A stretch of DNA of 64,000 bases from Siderastrea siderea (Eukaryota; Cnidaria; Anthozoa; Scleractinia; Rhizangiidae): contig OZ034969.1 in assembly GCA_964030785.1 (NCBI GenBank), positions 41,001,201 to 41,065,200 on the forward strand, read 5' to 3'. Below the pieces are notes generated by a model. It was not told where the DNA came from, did not search any database, and saw only the letters and a program-made list of their open reading frames with translations. Both the position numbers and the translations under genes were made by a program. Of this stretch, positions 13,901 to 23,519 are shown piece by piece. Each line of letters starts with the position of its first letter. Position 1 is the stretch's first letter.

Positions 13901-16900
13901 TATTTCGCGGTTTGTACTTATCTGTATTTAAAATATGCGTTCAAAAACGAAACAAGAAATACAAAGCTTGGGTTACACTATCCTTCTGCAAGGTTTGTTT
14001 TCTTATATGGTTGTTTATTCTGTTTTAGGATGCTGGATAAAAATCCAGCCAATCGACCAAGTGCAAGTGAAGTACTTAGAAATGAATATATTGCAGAGCA
14101 TTTAGCAGTAAGTGAATAAAGGGGTTAGTCCGTAAAGAAACTGCGCCTCCGCAATTGTTATTAGCGAAACAGGGAGGAGACTAGGCGACCGCTTCTACGA
14201 ACACTTGCGAGACGTCGAAAGAAATGTCAAAGACACATCGAAACCAATCACTCGACACTTGACTCTTCCTGGTCATTCCAGCCACATTTTCCTTCATCAG
14301 CGCAACACGGAAAGACATAATAATTTAGTGAGAAAACCGACGCTTTTCATTCAACTAATTTATTCTTGTTTGTTTTCACGTATTGAAAAGGTTAGCCTTT
14401 CCAGCCTTTTCTATCAAGATTTAAAGGAATATTTTAAGAATACAGTAGTTAGTCATTGCCCCAGCCCGTAAAAATACCCCATATGTTTTGGTTATTTCTA
14501 TGAATTTTTCTTTCTGCATAACAGGGGAATTTCTCGATATGTTTTCGCCATTACCGTTTGACGACATGGTAATCGATCAAAATCGAGTAAAGTAAATCGG
14601 CTAAAGTGGGTATCGAGTTTTATCAATTTTAATCGACTTTTATTGATTTAGATCGAAACGTGTCAGTTTTACTGAAAGTCACACGCTAGACTAAATAACT
14701 TTTTTCAGAAAGGGAAAGAAATAAAAGGAATCCATGGTTTAATTCAGCACTCTTATATGAAATATGAATAGCATGACAAGCAAAACACGTGCAAAATCGA
14801 ACGGCGGCTAAAAACTCCTCAAACATAAACCCGTTTCCATTGGAAAACGCTAGATACTATTTTACTAGTGGCAAAACTCCTGCTTTCTCAAATTAATTTT
14901 AGAATTCGTTGTTGATTAAATTCGACAAAATCGACAGTAGTTACGGGGAACTGAATTGTCAGTATCGACTTTCATCGATGAATGAAACCAATCGATAATA
15001 ATCGATTATATTTGTTACAGTGATTGCTTTCCACTTTAATCATACGAGTGATTAACGAAATCGGGAGTCCGATTTGTTTAATCACGAGTATGATTACAGA
15101 CCGAATTGGATTCCACTCAGTCCTATTACCATTATTAATCATTTGGACAAGTCATGATTTTTATCGGTGCAGCTATTTTACATGGCCGTTGCTTCATAGA
15201 GTTAATACCGTTTAGCCTGTACAGGTGCAGGTTAACTTACCGGTAATGATACTTTTGGGGTTGTTTTCCATTCACGGCCTTATGCGCCTTCTGGTGCGGA
15301 GAGAATTAAGCTGAAGCTAAGCTTAAACCCCAATCGATTACGGCATGTGCCGTTAACAGCAATAAATTATTTTCCGCATTCCACATACTATATAGGCAAC
15401 TTTAATGTTACTTTTGTCGCGTGGGCATTTCTATTAAAGAACTTTTTTAACAAGAGCTGAGGTCTTTGTTATCATAGATCTTTTAATTTTTATTGTCAAG
15501 GTATAGGTTTACAATACTGTCATTAGTATGCACGTATTCACTCACTATGACAACTGTGGATAAAAGATTAGACTACAGTGGAACGTCGATTTAACGATGT
15601 ACAAGGGACTGGGGAAATTGGTTCGTTATATCAGGGTTCCTTTTCATACATTTTACTGTCACTGGGCTGAAAAAAACTGTTCGTTATACCGACGACTTCG
15701 TCACATAGAGGTTCGTTAAATAAATAATCACGTTGTTGTTCTTTCTTTGTAGAAATTAAAGCATCAAATGGATGATAAGCTTAGTTTTTCTCTCGAGTAA
15801 GTACTGGAACTTGTAATCCTGTACCACCATGTAACAATGAGGTGTACCGTGACACATTACCTCCAGGGATCATCTCCAAAATACCAAAATTTACTCAGTC
15901 AGATCGCTATAGTTGGAACCTCGTGTAATGGACCGGGACCAGCTGATGATTTTGTATTGTTTTTAACCTCCAGTAAGTGCTCATGAGTCGATCTCAATAG
16001 TGACTATTACCCAAACAAACTGGGTAATGCGTTGCGTGACAGGTTTTATCTGCCGCAACTTGTGGCTAGACACTAGGTGACAGGCGCTTAGGTAAGAAAA
16101 GATTTGTATTATAATACATTATGTTACTTGAAAAACAAACAATTTTCTAGAAATTCTATGGCTGCGTATTGCTGGAAAGTAAAGAACATTTTTATGACTA
16201 ATACAGATATCAAACAGCGTTTTGGTTTGGACTAGAATTCTGTAAGGATTAAGTCTCAAAAACTACTACATTCAAGCTAAGGACTCATGATTAACACCCC
16301 TTGTGTGAGCACCTTACGTATAAGCGAGGCTTAATTCAACTGTATAATCTAACTGATGGTGAAAGGCGTTTAAGCATGCTAACCGCCTCTGTCTCAGTGT
16401 CTTCCATTGGGAGAAATTTACTATTACTGATAAAAAAAATAAGTTCTTTGTAAAATGTATTCTTCGTTATAGATCATATAAACAGAGTAAAACAAGAGAG
16501 TTAATTGAACCTCGAGGAGGAAGCTTGTATCAAGAACCGGAGGGAAGACCTCTTACACCAATGTAGGTATATTAATTAACACCTTTCACAATGTCCCTAG
16601 TATATATTATCGGTTGTGTTGGAATTTATATTGGTAAATAAATACAGGTGTAGAGAAAAGTTTCAATGGTAGACTCCTTTTAATTTACTGTTACATGTAT
16701 TGGCAGAAATGTACTGGTTGTTCTTTGAGTACCATCATACAAGATTGGTGGCATATTTTGATTTGTTGGTTAATCTCACTTCCGCGACTTGTTCGACCAA
16801 GTAATGTTGAGTTACCAGGGTGGGCGAGTTTGTCACTCCATCTCATTTATTTTTTGCGTTTTATTCAATGTGTCTATCTACCAAGTTTTACATTTGCTGT

Positions 16901-19900
16901 GTTATTTCACTGTAATTTGCAGGGACAAAATGAAAATCAGAAAACAACAAAAAGCTGACGAGGAAGCTGAAAGAATTAAGTACGTTTTTACATTGCATAA
17001 ACATTAAAACACACTATTGTTTTTTTTTGAAGTTTCATCGACTTACAATAACTGGCCTGTTCGAGATTGATCACATACCTGATAGCGTTTCATTAAAATA
17101 TGCCTTGCCTTGATGTTCGCGCCAAAACTACTCTGCTGCAATCATGTCATTGTTTTTGCTGTCTTCTCGCCGTTTGAAATCGGTCATTGTTAGTTGTGAC
17201 AATGCTACAACCAGGGCCATGAATCATTTTTAAAATGTATTGTACATTTCAGGAGATATACCGCTAGTCAAGTCGCTGAAAATCAAGAACGATACAGCTC
17301 ACACAAGAAAAAACAGGTACACAGACTACATAGAATCCCTCTGGAGTACAGAGCCTGTGGACACAATTTTTCATCATTTTCACTTTGTTTGAAACATTTT
17401 CTGTATTTTGGGTGTCATTTTTTCTTGATTGGTAGTGAACAGCACGCTGTTTAGTTTTTCAGAAAAGAAAAACGTTGATGTAATAATAACCAATCACATC
17501 TTGACTGAATGACCTTTGCAGTGAGTTATTGATTGGTATTTTGCAACAGAACCGCGTGTCATTACCGTGGGTTGAAGAGCATCCTGATGTGTTTAATGAC
17601 GCTGTATTCACCATCACAGCAGCAGACTCACTTGACTTCACTCGTCCCACCTCACCCGTCCACAGAGTTGATAATACATACGATCAGCAGTGTGCAGCAG
17701 GTAACATGACACAACAATGTGAAGCGGAGAGAGCTCTCCTTACATAATAATGCATAATATGTGCGTGAAGACAACACTGAAACAACAAGTATGTTCGGAA
17801 CACGTTAGCACCAAAATGAGCTGAAAGGGTTTTGTTTCAGTTCACCCAAACGACACCACAACATGCAGAACAAATGATCTACAATGTACTTCGCATCAAG
17901 GCGCCAATGCCAGAAGCAACCTTTTTGTAGCAAGAGACGGGGATCAATTGAATGTACCCAACTTTTGTCTAGATCTGATCAACATAAACTTGGTCTTCAA
18001 AGTATTGAGAGTGAGGTAATTTGTAATTAGCCACTTTTTAACCTTAGCCAGATCCCCATTGAGGCCCTGTTCTGTGTGCGTGATATTGTTGCTGGCAAAA
18101 GTCGATTGCATGTCATACATCCTATGTTGAGAATTCGAGAAACATTTTCGGCAATTCATTTATATAGAGTACAAAGTGAAGAGAACCTAGGATTGTACCC
18201 CAAGGAATGCCACAGGTTTGGTGTTGGCTGCAAAGACGTTTTACTTTGGGGGCGCTTCCGGCACCATAGGGTTTTTGGAATGGACGAAGGACGAATTGTT
18301 CGGACTTTCGTAATAGCCCCCCCCCCCCCCCCGTAATACTTATAAATGACAATGTTGGCAGAAAATAATTTTGTCATATTCGAATCCATCTTTTGTATTT
18401 GTTGTTTCAGCTGAAGTTTCCTTCAGTTTAACTGACGTATCAGAAATCCCTGGTGATGCTGAGCTGGCGGAAACTTTCTACTCTCAGTTTGAGGATGAGT
18501 TTGAAAATGATGACAGCGAAGATGAGATGGACGATGAAGATGATTTGAGTGCACTGATGGGACAGATGCAGGATGCCTTGGATCAGACGGCGTCACGTGA
18601 TAACACACTTGCTGAGGCCGATTTACCAAGTGAAGGACTCACAGAGAGCTGGAGACATCAGAGAATTCAAGCCCTACGTGCGTATCCTTCACACAGTAAT
18701 AACCTAGATAGCAATTTCTTGTTGGGCACTGGCTGAATTAATAAAGATTTTTAGCCAATGACGTCACGTTAGTGACGTCATATGGCTACTGTCAGAGCCT
18801 AAAAATCAACGATATACGCATATATATGATACGTGAGACGTCTGTCTTACGATTTGTGAGGCTGGGGGGATATTCTGTGAGACGATGGGTGGGGGTGTGC
18901 ACCAGGAGACTGAAACTCTTACCTTATCAGCGGCACAAACCCATACAGCTTATACTATAGGAGTACGTCCCCCGGGCTTTGAAGTGTTTTGCATTCGCAA
19001 GTGTGGATCTACTTCGAATGCCTGTTTTGTGTACGTGAGGTCTGGCAGGATTTTATTCGCGTTGTAGTCCTGTGTTTACTTAACTGAAGTACAAATTTCC
19101 ACAGCAGCAAATACAAGACGGACTTGCCAATTTGAGATGTTGTATGAACAGAACGTGGAAATTAACGTTACTTCGATCCCTAATTAACAGTGAATGAGAC
19201 AGTATTTAAAGCCCAAGTTAAAAAGACTAGAGTAAAACAGTATAAAATTTTTCGGGATTATCTCTCGGTAACAGCGAATCGAAAATTTGCAGTGTCATTT
19301 TTGAGTGCGTGTTATAAAACATGAACCCATTTAAAACTAAATCGGAAATTGCGCGGCTTGTTGCTAGCTATTCGTAAAACTGAAAAACATGAATGAAACT
19401 AGTATTAAAATCCAAGTCACAGTGGTGATCAAGGAATTAGAGGATGGATGTACTAAAATCTTTACAAGATACTAAACGTTATTTCGGGGTTATTTATAGC
19501 TAAAGTGTAAAGCGTATGTTGAGCAAATTTGCATAGTTGACAGCTGTAATTTCAGTCGTAGGAATGTAACGCAACACTTAAAACATCTCGAACCGACCGA
19601 AACAGTACCGAAAGATTAACAACAACAGATATGCGACAAAGCATTCTAATAGAGACCTGTTGGATCTACTGGAAAGCGAGCTGAATTTGAACATTTTCGT
19701 ACTGTTCAAACGAAATTTATTCGGCTGTAGGTTGAGACTCAAAATAAACACGTGCGCTAAAAATAACTTTGTACCGTGGGAAAGTTACAAATGTAAACAT
19801 ACTTTGGTAGATTTGTGAAGCAAAAAGACGAAAATTATTATAGCCGACTTGATTACAAAGCAACTTCAATCAACAGGGGAAATAAATATAGTTGCAAAAC

Positions 19901-22900
19901 TATTTCAGTCGTGTTTATGAACGCTAGTTCAAACCGATTTCGAACGAAAATATTGTGGATACAAGAAACGCCCTTTGATGGCAGACTCCTGTTTTGACAA
20001 TACAATGTACTAAGAACGTAATTGGTTGACTGAAACGTCTGAAACCTTACAAATTAAACAAAGTAAAGCGAGTCGCGTGTCACGCAAATTTCGCAGAGCG
20101 TCAAAACGGCACCCTTTAGAAAGTTGACCGTTTATGAGCACTGAAAAGTATTGGATATTCGCCGGTAGAAGTAAGAAATTAAAAGGTTCAACTGCAACTT
20201 GCATTTATTTCTGAAGTAAAATTGTTAACTTTCCACTGATCTTTGCCTAAATTATGTATGCAATATTTTTCGACGGCGAGTTTAAGTTTAAGTTTACTTG
20301 TTTATGTCTCTGTTCTTTAAAGAACCGTGAAATAAAGAGCTTTCTTCGGTTTCTTTACTCCGCGTGGTCACGCTGCTCAATCATTACCAGGTTTTATAGT
20401 GGATAACCACAAGATCTTTTTGGTGGTGGTGGTGGTGGTGGGGGGGGGGGGGGGGGGGGTTGGGGCTGAGGGGTTAGGGGGACTTACCGGAGATGTAAAG
20501 TCCCATAGGTTGTCAGGATAAATTTCACCATATTGTGAAAAAGAACGTCATTGGCTCTGCGCGCATTGCGTGCCTATGTTTATTGGAGTTGGCAGTTTGA
20601 CTCTTCAGAGATTTTTGTTGTTTCTTTTTCAGGAAGTCTGTGGAGTTTAGTGGAGGGTCCAGGGCTCGAAATTTACGGTCGCAAATGTGCAATTCGCGAC
20701 TGGTTCGAGGACATTTGCTCCTAAAAAAATAACTTAAGAGCAATTTTGCTCCTTCAACTTTTGGCCCATTTTCATAATAAATACATTTTCTGCTCCTTGT
20801 TAGACCAAATTTACTCCTAAAATTTTGGAACTAGGAGCAGAATTGCTCCTGGGAAAAAACATTTATTTTGAGGCCTGGTGGAGGTATATGAAAAATACTA
20901 TAACTCCGGAATTGTTGTTGTTGTTGTTGTCAGGTGAATGAACCTGACTTGCTTGCTTGAATCGGTTCTACTGAGTGGGGCTTAAACTTCTTAGTGTGTA
21001 CATGAATTGATGATATATTGGAGCAGCGGATAACATTCTGAGTGATAGCCTGCCAAAAAAAACAAACAAAACAAAAGAAAATCAGGATTAAACTGGATTC
21101 TAACTCATAAGTGTGTGATACCAGACATAGCCTGCGTAGCCGGCGGGATCATTCGCGCGCGCAAAGTTTTGGCTTGGTAGAGGAGAAGAAGCCGCGCAGG
21201 GAATGGGGAGGAGACGCTTTGAAATCCCGCCTGCCGGAAGACTAGCGTTTTTTGAATGGTTTGGTCACTGTGCGGACGGAAAATTTTGATTGGCTGAGAA
21301 CAGAAACACGTCAATCAAATGCTCCTTGAGAGCTCAGACGCCTCCCATGGGAAACGAAAATCATAACATTTCTGTAAACTTCGCTGTTGCTGTAAAATGT
21401 CGACCATCGAGGATGGCATATCGAAAGCTTTGTCTTATCTGAACATTCAAAGAGAAGGCAGAATTTTGTTAAAGAAAGAGCAGGAAACGGCTACAAAGGA
21501 GCTGCTATCCGGCAATGATGTATTGGCTGTTCTGCCGACTGGTTTCGGTAAAAGTTTAATTTACACGATCTTCGCTTTGGCGAGAGAAGAAATTATGTCC
21601 ACGAATACTTGTGCTATCATTGTTTCGCCGCTAAAAAGTATTATAGACGACCAAATAGCCGAGATGGAGTCGTTAAATTGCAAGTCTACACGGCAACTTG
21701 GATTAACGATCGCAACTTTTCCTTGCGTGCTTTGATATGACAACAAATCGTCTACGTTCAAATTAAGTTCAACTAGAGGCTTGTTCAGTTGAGGTGTGAT
21801 CATTTCCTCGTTCTTACGTTCGCTCGGAAGTTCATTCTCCGAATTTTCAAGAAATCTCAGAGACTTTTTGGCTTCAAAAGATCTTCTCTGGCCTTTTTTC
21901 GGTCGAGGACTCCGAACTGGCGGCGAAACTGAGGATGGCAGGAGTCGTTTGAATCTCGCGGATGTCGAATCCTCACTTGCCGAATCCTGACATGGTGTAT
22001 CTCGAGAAAGTGCCCTCTGTAAACTATCTTTAATAAAAGTATACAACTGAAAGGCGTTTCTTCTTCTCTCCCGCAAGGTCTGCAGACTCGATCAGACAGG
22101 GCAGTAGAATTAGCAACGTGCAGGCCCATCCTCGAGCACAGTTCCGCCAAAGTTTTGTTATACTCGCTTCCTTCTCGCTTAAATTAAAACAAGTTTTCCG
22201 TTGAAACATACGTTGTCTTTTTGAAATCCCCGAATTTCACTTTCAGATTACATGCACATAATCTACAACAATCATTTGCAGCTTTGCTTGACGGCCGTCC
22301 TCGTTTTGCTCGCTTTTTCGGCGTATCTACGCGCGCCATGCACGCGCCGAAACAATTCACTATTTACACACCAGCCTGCATGCTGCTATTTTCGCGCCGC
22401 CTTCATTTATTCCCTGGCAAACAGTAATTGATACATGTGGGTTTCGCATTACACCCTTACTCTGATTGGCTGGTTATAATTAGTCTTCACGAAGTGCTAA
22501 AAGTGGGCGACATTTAAAAAAGCCAAGTTATCCGGCAGGCGGAATTTTCTCGCGCCTTCGGCGCTCGCTTCTCGCGGCGAATCCGCGAGAAAGGCGGCTT
22601 CGCCGCCAAAACTACGCGCCCAAATACAATTCCGCCAGCTACGCAGGCAATACCAGACACAGTAACTTATGTCCTCACAGTTAATTAGTCTACAATGAAA
22701 GATGAGGTTTTCTGGTTATCAAAACAATTCGCTGTTGCGGTTCGAAAAACCCCGTTATAATTCACACCTAAGTAAATGAAATCTATTCATTTTCAGACCT
22801 GGCTTTTTTAACATCCACATCAGGTTTTGGCTTGTTACTAATGTTAGATTTCTCCTGTGTAATGCATTGCAGGCGGTTCCACGCGCAAATCCAACATCTC

Positions 22901-23519
22901 TATGCACAGTAATTTCAACTTCAAAACTGGACAACAGGAGATTGAATTTTCGGTCAAAACAATCCCTATTTGAGGTTTATTTAACTCCCAAATTTAACTC
23001 CAAATCCCGTTTCTAACTCCAGTCCTCTAAGGGAAGTAAATCGTTTTTGGAGTTATAATAATGTCAAAATGGAGTAACTCCACTGTTGGGAGTTATTTTA
23101 GTTATTTGAAAATTACCATATGGTACGTGCTGAATATAAAATTAAAAGGCCAGATAAAACCCACCTCTTCTGAGGCGATCCCATGCCGGTGTATCTTACA
23201 TAGGGGATATCACAAGGTAGGATGTGATAGCCTATGTACAAAGTATGGAAATATGAGATATGTGTACGCAGGGTAAGGGTGATTAGTGTGATATGTTTGA
23301 CCTTGATTGGTGATCAGCGAATGCAAGCGGCTGCTGGGTGCTGAGACGTTTCATCAAGTGTACTCTTATCTCAAACAAGTTCGCTTTGGAGACGAGCTCA
23401 GTAATGAAGATTCTGTACTGGATGGACTCGCTAAAATTGTGGATAAACCAGGGGACTGCTTCATAGTGGATCAGCTGCTCTTTATGGAAAAACAGGCAGA
23501 AATTGCTGCAATGACGTAG
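1930..23519 (+). CDS. NEK11: NIMA-related kinase NEK11 orthologue (5' end missing)
   Basis: Serine/threonine kinase of the NIMA family; the vertebrate orthologue acts in the DNA-damage G2/M checkpoint. Exons I can join with consistent phase: 1930-2014, 4912-4992, 7253-7371, 7932-7961, 8445-8479, 9961-10087, 11072-11129, 12447-12538, 14029-14107, 15753-15796, 16473-16562, 16923-16979, 17253-17316, 17526-17700 and 18411-18677; the terminal exon is 23318-23519. Kinase landmarks in order: VLKEIFVGEL (lysine strand), LNHPNIVKF, FCIVTEYCE (hinge), FMHERRILHRDLKTRNIFLK (catalytic loop), KLGDLGISRILMG (DFG position reads DLG), FTGTPYYMSPE (activation segment and APE) and KSDIWSMG. A charged region (KADEEAERIK), an acidic stretch (FENDDSEDEMDDEDD) and the C-terminal module follow in the same order as in vertebrate NEK11. 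The glycine-loop exon is not seen. The donor at 18677 (phase 1) and the acceptor at 23318 (phase 2) do not match, so one small exon is missing between them. Confidence 0.85.
2459..4354. mobile_element. Non-autonomous TIR element with internal TGTTG/CAACA arrays
   Basis: The two ends form an imperfect inverted repeat of about 65 bp. The left end (from 2459) reads CAGCGTTTTTTGAC, then GTGGAGTTTTTGGTCGAGCT. The right end, read on the minus strand from 4354, gives CAGTGTTTTTTGAC, then GTGGAGTTTTTGGTTGAGCT. The interior holds low-complexity arrays: TGTTG-type runs at 2524-2600, GTTGAGTTTGTC-type units at 3300-4000, and their complement CAACACAACG at 4040-4230. No protein is supported, because frames here translate to repeats. 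CAG(C/T)G termini would fit an EnSpm/CACTA-like MITE. No clear target duplication was found. It lies in the NEK11 intron 2014-4912. Confidence 0.6.
2913..3103. repeat. Possible small foldback repeat nested in the TIR element
   Basis: A short inverted repeat: AAAGGGGCAC at the left end is matched by GTGCCCCTCTAA at the right end, about 190 bp apart. It looks like a nested MITE but the arms are short, so this is tentative. Confidence 0.3.
4390..4840. repeat. GGATCCTA-type palindromic short repeats
   Basis: Many copies of AGGATCCTA / AAGATCCTATAGGATC variants in both orientations at 4400-4530 and 4730-4805. The organisation resembles the subterminal repeats of the large CACTA-like element in this window, but with a different core word. 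It lies in intron sequence just before the NEK11 exon at 4912. Confidence 0.5.
5160..5420. repeat. ATTCACCTCC-type interspersed repeat
   Basis: ATTCACCTCC occurs at least three times, with a closing complementary word (TCAGTGAATAG) near 5375. It looks like the remains of a foldback or minisatellite-type repeat in the NEK11 intron. Family unknown. Confidence 0.35.
5810..5885 (-). repeat. tRNA-derived SINE head (minus strand)
   Basis: Read on the minus strand this resembles a tRNA: an A-box-like segment (CTCAAATGGTAGAGCAATGG) and a B-box-like segment (GGCTTCAAATCC) about 50 bp apart. Mismatches in the stems make it a SINE or tRNA relic rather than a working tRNA gene. It lies inside an NEK11 intron. 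Confidence 0.5.
6716..7035 (+). repeat. tRNA-derived SINE, nearly full length
   Basis: The head has Pol III-type boxes (TAGTGTAGCTGGTAGGAC, then GAGATCAAAGG). The body contains CTACCCAGGTGTATCAATGGG and TGGACTAGCATCCTATTCAG, which I associate with cnidarian SINE families (from memory, not a search). No polyA tail is evident. It lies in the intron just before the NEK11 exon at 7253. Confidence 0.6.
8755..9185. repeat. Degenerate AACTCGAACCCT-type repeat tract
   Basis: Repeating variants of TAACTCAACCCT, TAACTTGAACCCT and TAACTCAAACCT spaced about 20-60 bp apart. No protein or RNA is recognised. It lies in the NEK11 intron between 8479 and 9961. Confidence 0.5.
9263..9877. mobile_element. MITE with TTAA target sites
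   Basis: TIRs read TTAACACATTGACCCCTG at the left and, on the minus strand, TTAACCCATTGACTCCTG at the right, both beginning with TTAA. TTAA duplication is typical of piggyBac and Kolobok superfamilies. The 615-bp interior holds only purine-rich low-complexity frames and no transposase. It ends 83 bp before the NEK11 exon that carries the DLG motif. Confidence 0.7.
10088..12446. other. NEK11 introns around exon 11072-11129
   Basis: Apart from the 58-bp exon, this stretch shows only AT-rich intron sequence, a short (AAAC)n run near 11280-11305 and no recognisable gene or element. Confidence 0.5.
13013..13413. mobile_element. Foldback MITE, TTAA-flanked
   Basis: A 400-bp near-palindrome. The outer arms are TTAAGGACGGTGCCTCC and its complement at 13397-13413. 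The inner arms include GTAACCACGCATTTTTCAGA and its complement near 13280-13310. It would fold into one long hairpin. TTAA at both ends suggests piggyBac/Kolobok-type mobilisation. It lies in the NEK11 intron before exon 14029. Confidence 0.7.
13692..13830 (-). repeat. LINE-type 3' tail with (CAA)n microsatellite
   Basis: A (CAA)n run at 13695-13721 is followed by CCCTTTATTTGCATT. On the minus strand this reads ATGCAAATAAAGGG(TTG)n, a tail ending in a microsatellite as in CR1/L2-type LINEs. Related CCTTTATT ends occur near 55318 and 59338. No reverse transcriptase is attached here. Confidence 0.4.
14142..14411 (+). pseudogene. GIY-YIG endonuclease-like fragment of a retroelement
   Basis: An open stretch reads ISETGRRLGDRFYEHLRDVE, later SKPITRHLTLPGHS. 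This matches the ETGRRL.DRF.EHL...SKPV.RHF..P.HS pattern of the GIY-YIG domain at the C-terminus of Penelope-like elements. The GIY and YIG words themselves and all of the reverse transcriptase are missing, so it is a 5'-truncated remnant. It begins just after the donor of NEK11 exon 14029-14107. Confidence 0.55.
14540..15010. repeat. ATCGA-rich repeat tract
   Basis: Dense variants of AATCGATCAAAATCGA, TATCGAGTTTTATCAAT and TATCGACTTTCATCGAT in both orientations at the two ends of the tract. This is compatible with a decayed foldback element. No coding signal is seen. Confidence 0.35.
15578..15725. repeat. TTCGTTATA-type interspersed repeat
   Basis: Begins TACAGTGGAACGTCGATTTA and contains GGTTCGTTATATCAGGGTTC, TTCGTTATACCGA and GGTTCGTTAAATA. 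Short direct and inverted TTCGTTA words of this kind belong to MITE-like repeats seen in many animals. It lies just upstream of NEK11 exon 15753-15796. Confidence 0.4.
17944..18250 (-). pseudogene. LINE reverse-transcriptase remnant
   Basis: The minus strand encodes CGIPWGTILGSLHFVLYINE, then after a frameshift DLAKVKKWLITNYLTLNTLK and KFMLIRSRQKLGTF. These match reverse-transcriptase blocks of non-LTR retrotransposons (C.VPQGSILGPLLF..YINDL and NW...N.L.LN..KT..M). The YADD active-site region is degraded. No start, endonuclease or 3' end is recognised. It sits in the NEK11 intron 17700-18411. Confidence 0.65.
18678..21117. other. NEK11 intron with repeats, one exon possibly hidden
   Basis: The reading frame after donor 18677 needs one more exon that changes the phase from 1 to 2 before 23318; I could not place it. 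A strong polypyrimidine-AG acceptor lies at about 20632-20633. The sequence after it becomes repetitive, with GCTCCTAAA-type units at 20660-20880. A (TGG)n/poly-G tract lies at 20419-20460 and a (GTT)n tract at about 20912-20931. Confidence 0.35.
21397..21738 (+). pseudogene. RecQ-like DNA helicase, N-terminal fragment (transposon-borne)
   Basis: The 112-residue frame starts MSTIEDGISKALSYL and contains the nucleotide-binding loop LAVLPTGFGKSLIY (motif I) and IIVSPLKSIIDDQIAEM (motif Ia), as in superfamily 2 RecQ helicases. A full RecQ core needs motifs II-VI, including a DEAH box; these are absent because the frame runs into unrelated sequence after about residue 90. It lies inside the 10-bp-TSD transposon at 21128-22649 and is cargo of a larger parent, not a host gene. 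Confidence 0.7.
21735..22190 (-). pseudogene. Zinc-knuckle-type transposon protein, frameshifted fragment
   Basis: The minus strand reads LAELCSRMGLHVANSTALSD, then RVCRPCGR. After a frameshift near 22075 it continues NAFQLYTFIKDSLQRAL and a basic low-complexity region (SPRPKKGQRR). The CRPCGR segment resembles a short Cys-x2-Cys knuckle. I do not recognise the family beyond similar frames I associate with cnidarian repeats. It runs convergently into the helicase fragment at the deletion junction. Confidence 0.45.
23318..23519 (+). CDS. NEK11: Terminal exon of NEK11 (C-terminal conserved module)
   Basis: The frame reads ECKRLLGAETFHQVYSYLK near its start and GDCFIVDQLLFMEKQ near its end, closing at TAG 23517-23519. 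Vertebrate NEK11 ends with a module of the same pattern: a LG.E.F..VY.YLK helix, then DCF.VDQLL.FE.Q. The likely acceptor is the AG at 23316-23317, which puts the first exon base at the third codon position. It lies about 4.6 kb after the last upstream exon, beyond a 1.5-kb transposon. The identity is inferred from family resemblance, not alignment. Confidence 0.75.

Larger units (their letters stand above)
21128..22649. mobile_element. DNA transposon with 10-bp target duplication and helicase remnant
   Basis: TIRs read TAGCCTGCGTAGCCGGCGG on the left and, on the minus strand, TGCCTGCGTAGCTGGCGG on the right. The direct repeat ATACCAGACA flanks both ends (21118-21127 and 22650-22659), a clean 10-bp target-site duplication. 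The 1522-bp interior holds a truncated RecQ-like helicase (+) and a truncated minus-strand gene joined near 21735, so this is an internally deleted copy. A 10-bp duplication lies in the Mutator-like range, but no transposase is present. The same architecture is seen at 61541-62894. Confidence 0.8.

Noticed and set aside
17518..17525. AG at 17520-17521 as acceptor for the NEK11 exon near 17526
   Set aside because: Joined to the phase-0 donor at 17316 it gives an immediate TGA. The AG four bases further on keeps the frame open and the protein similar to NEK11.
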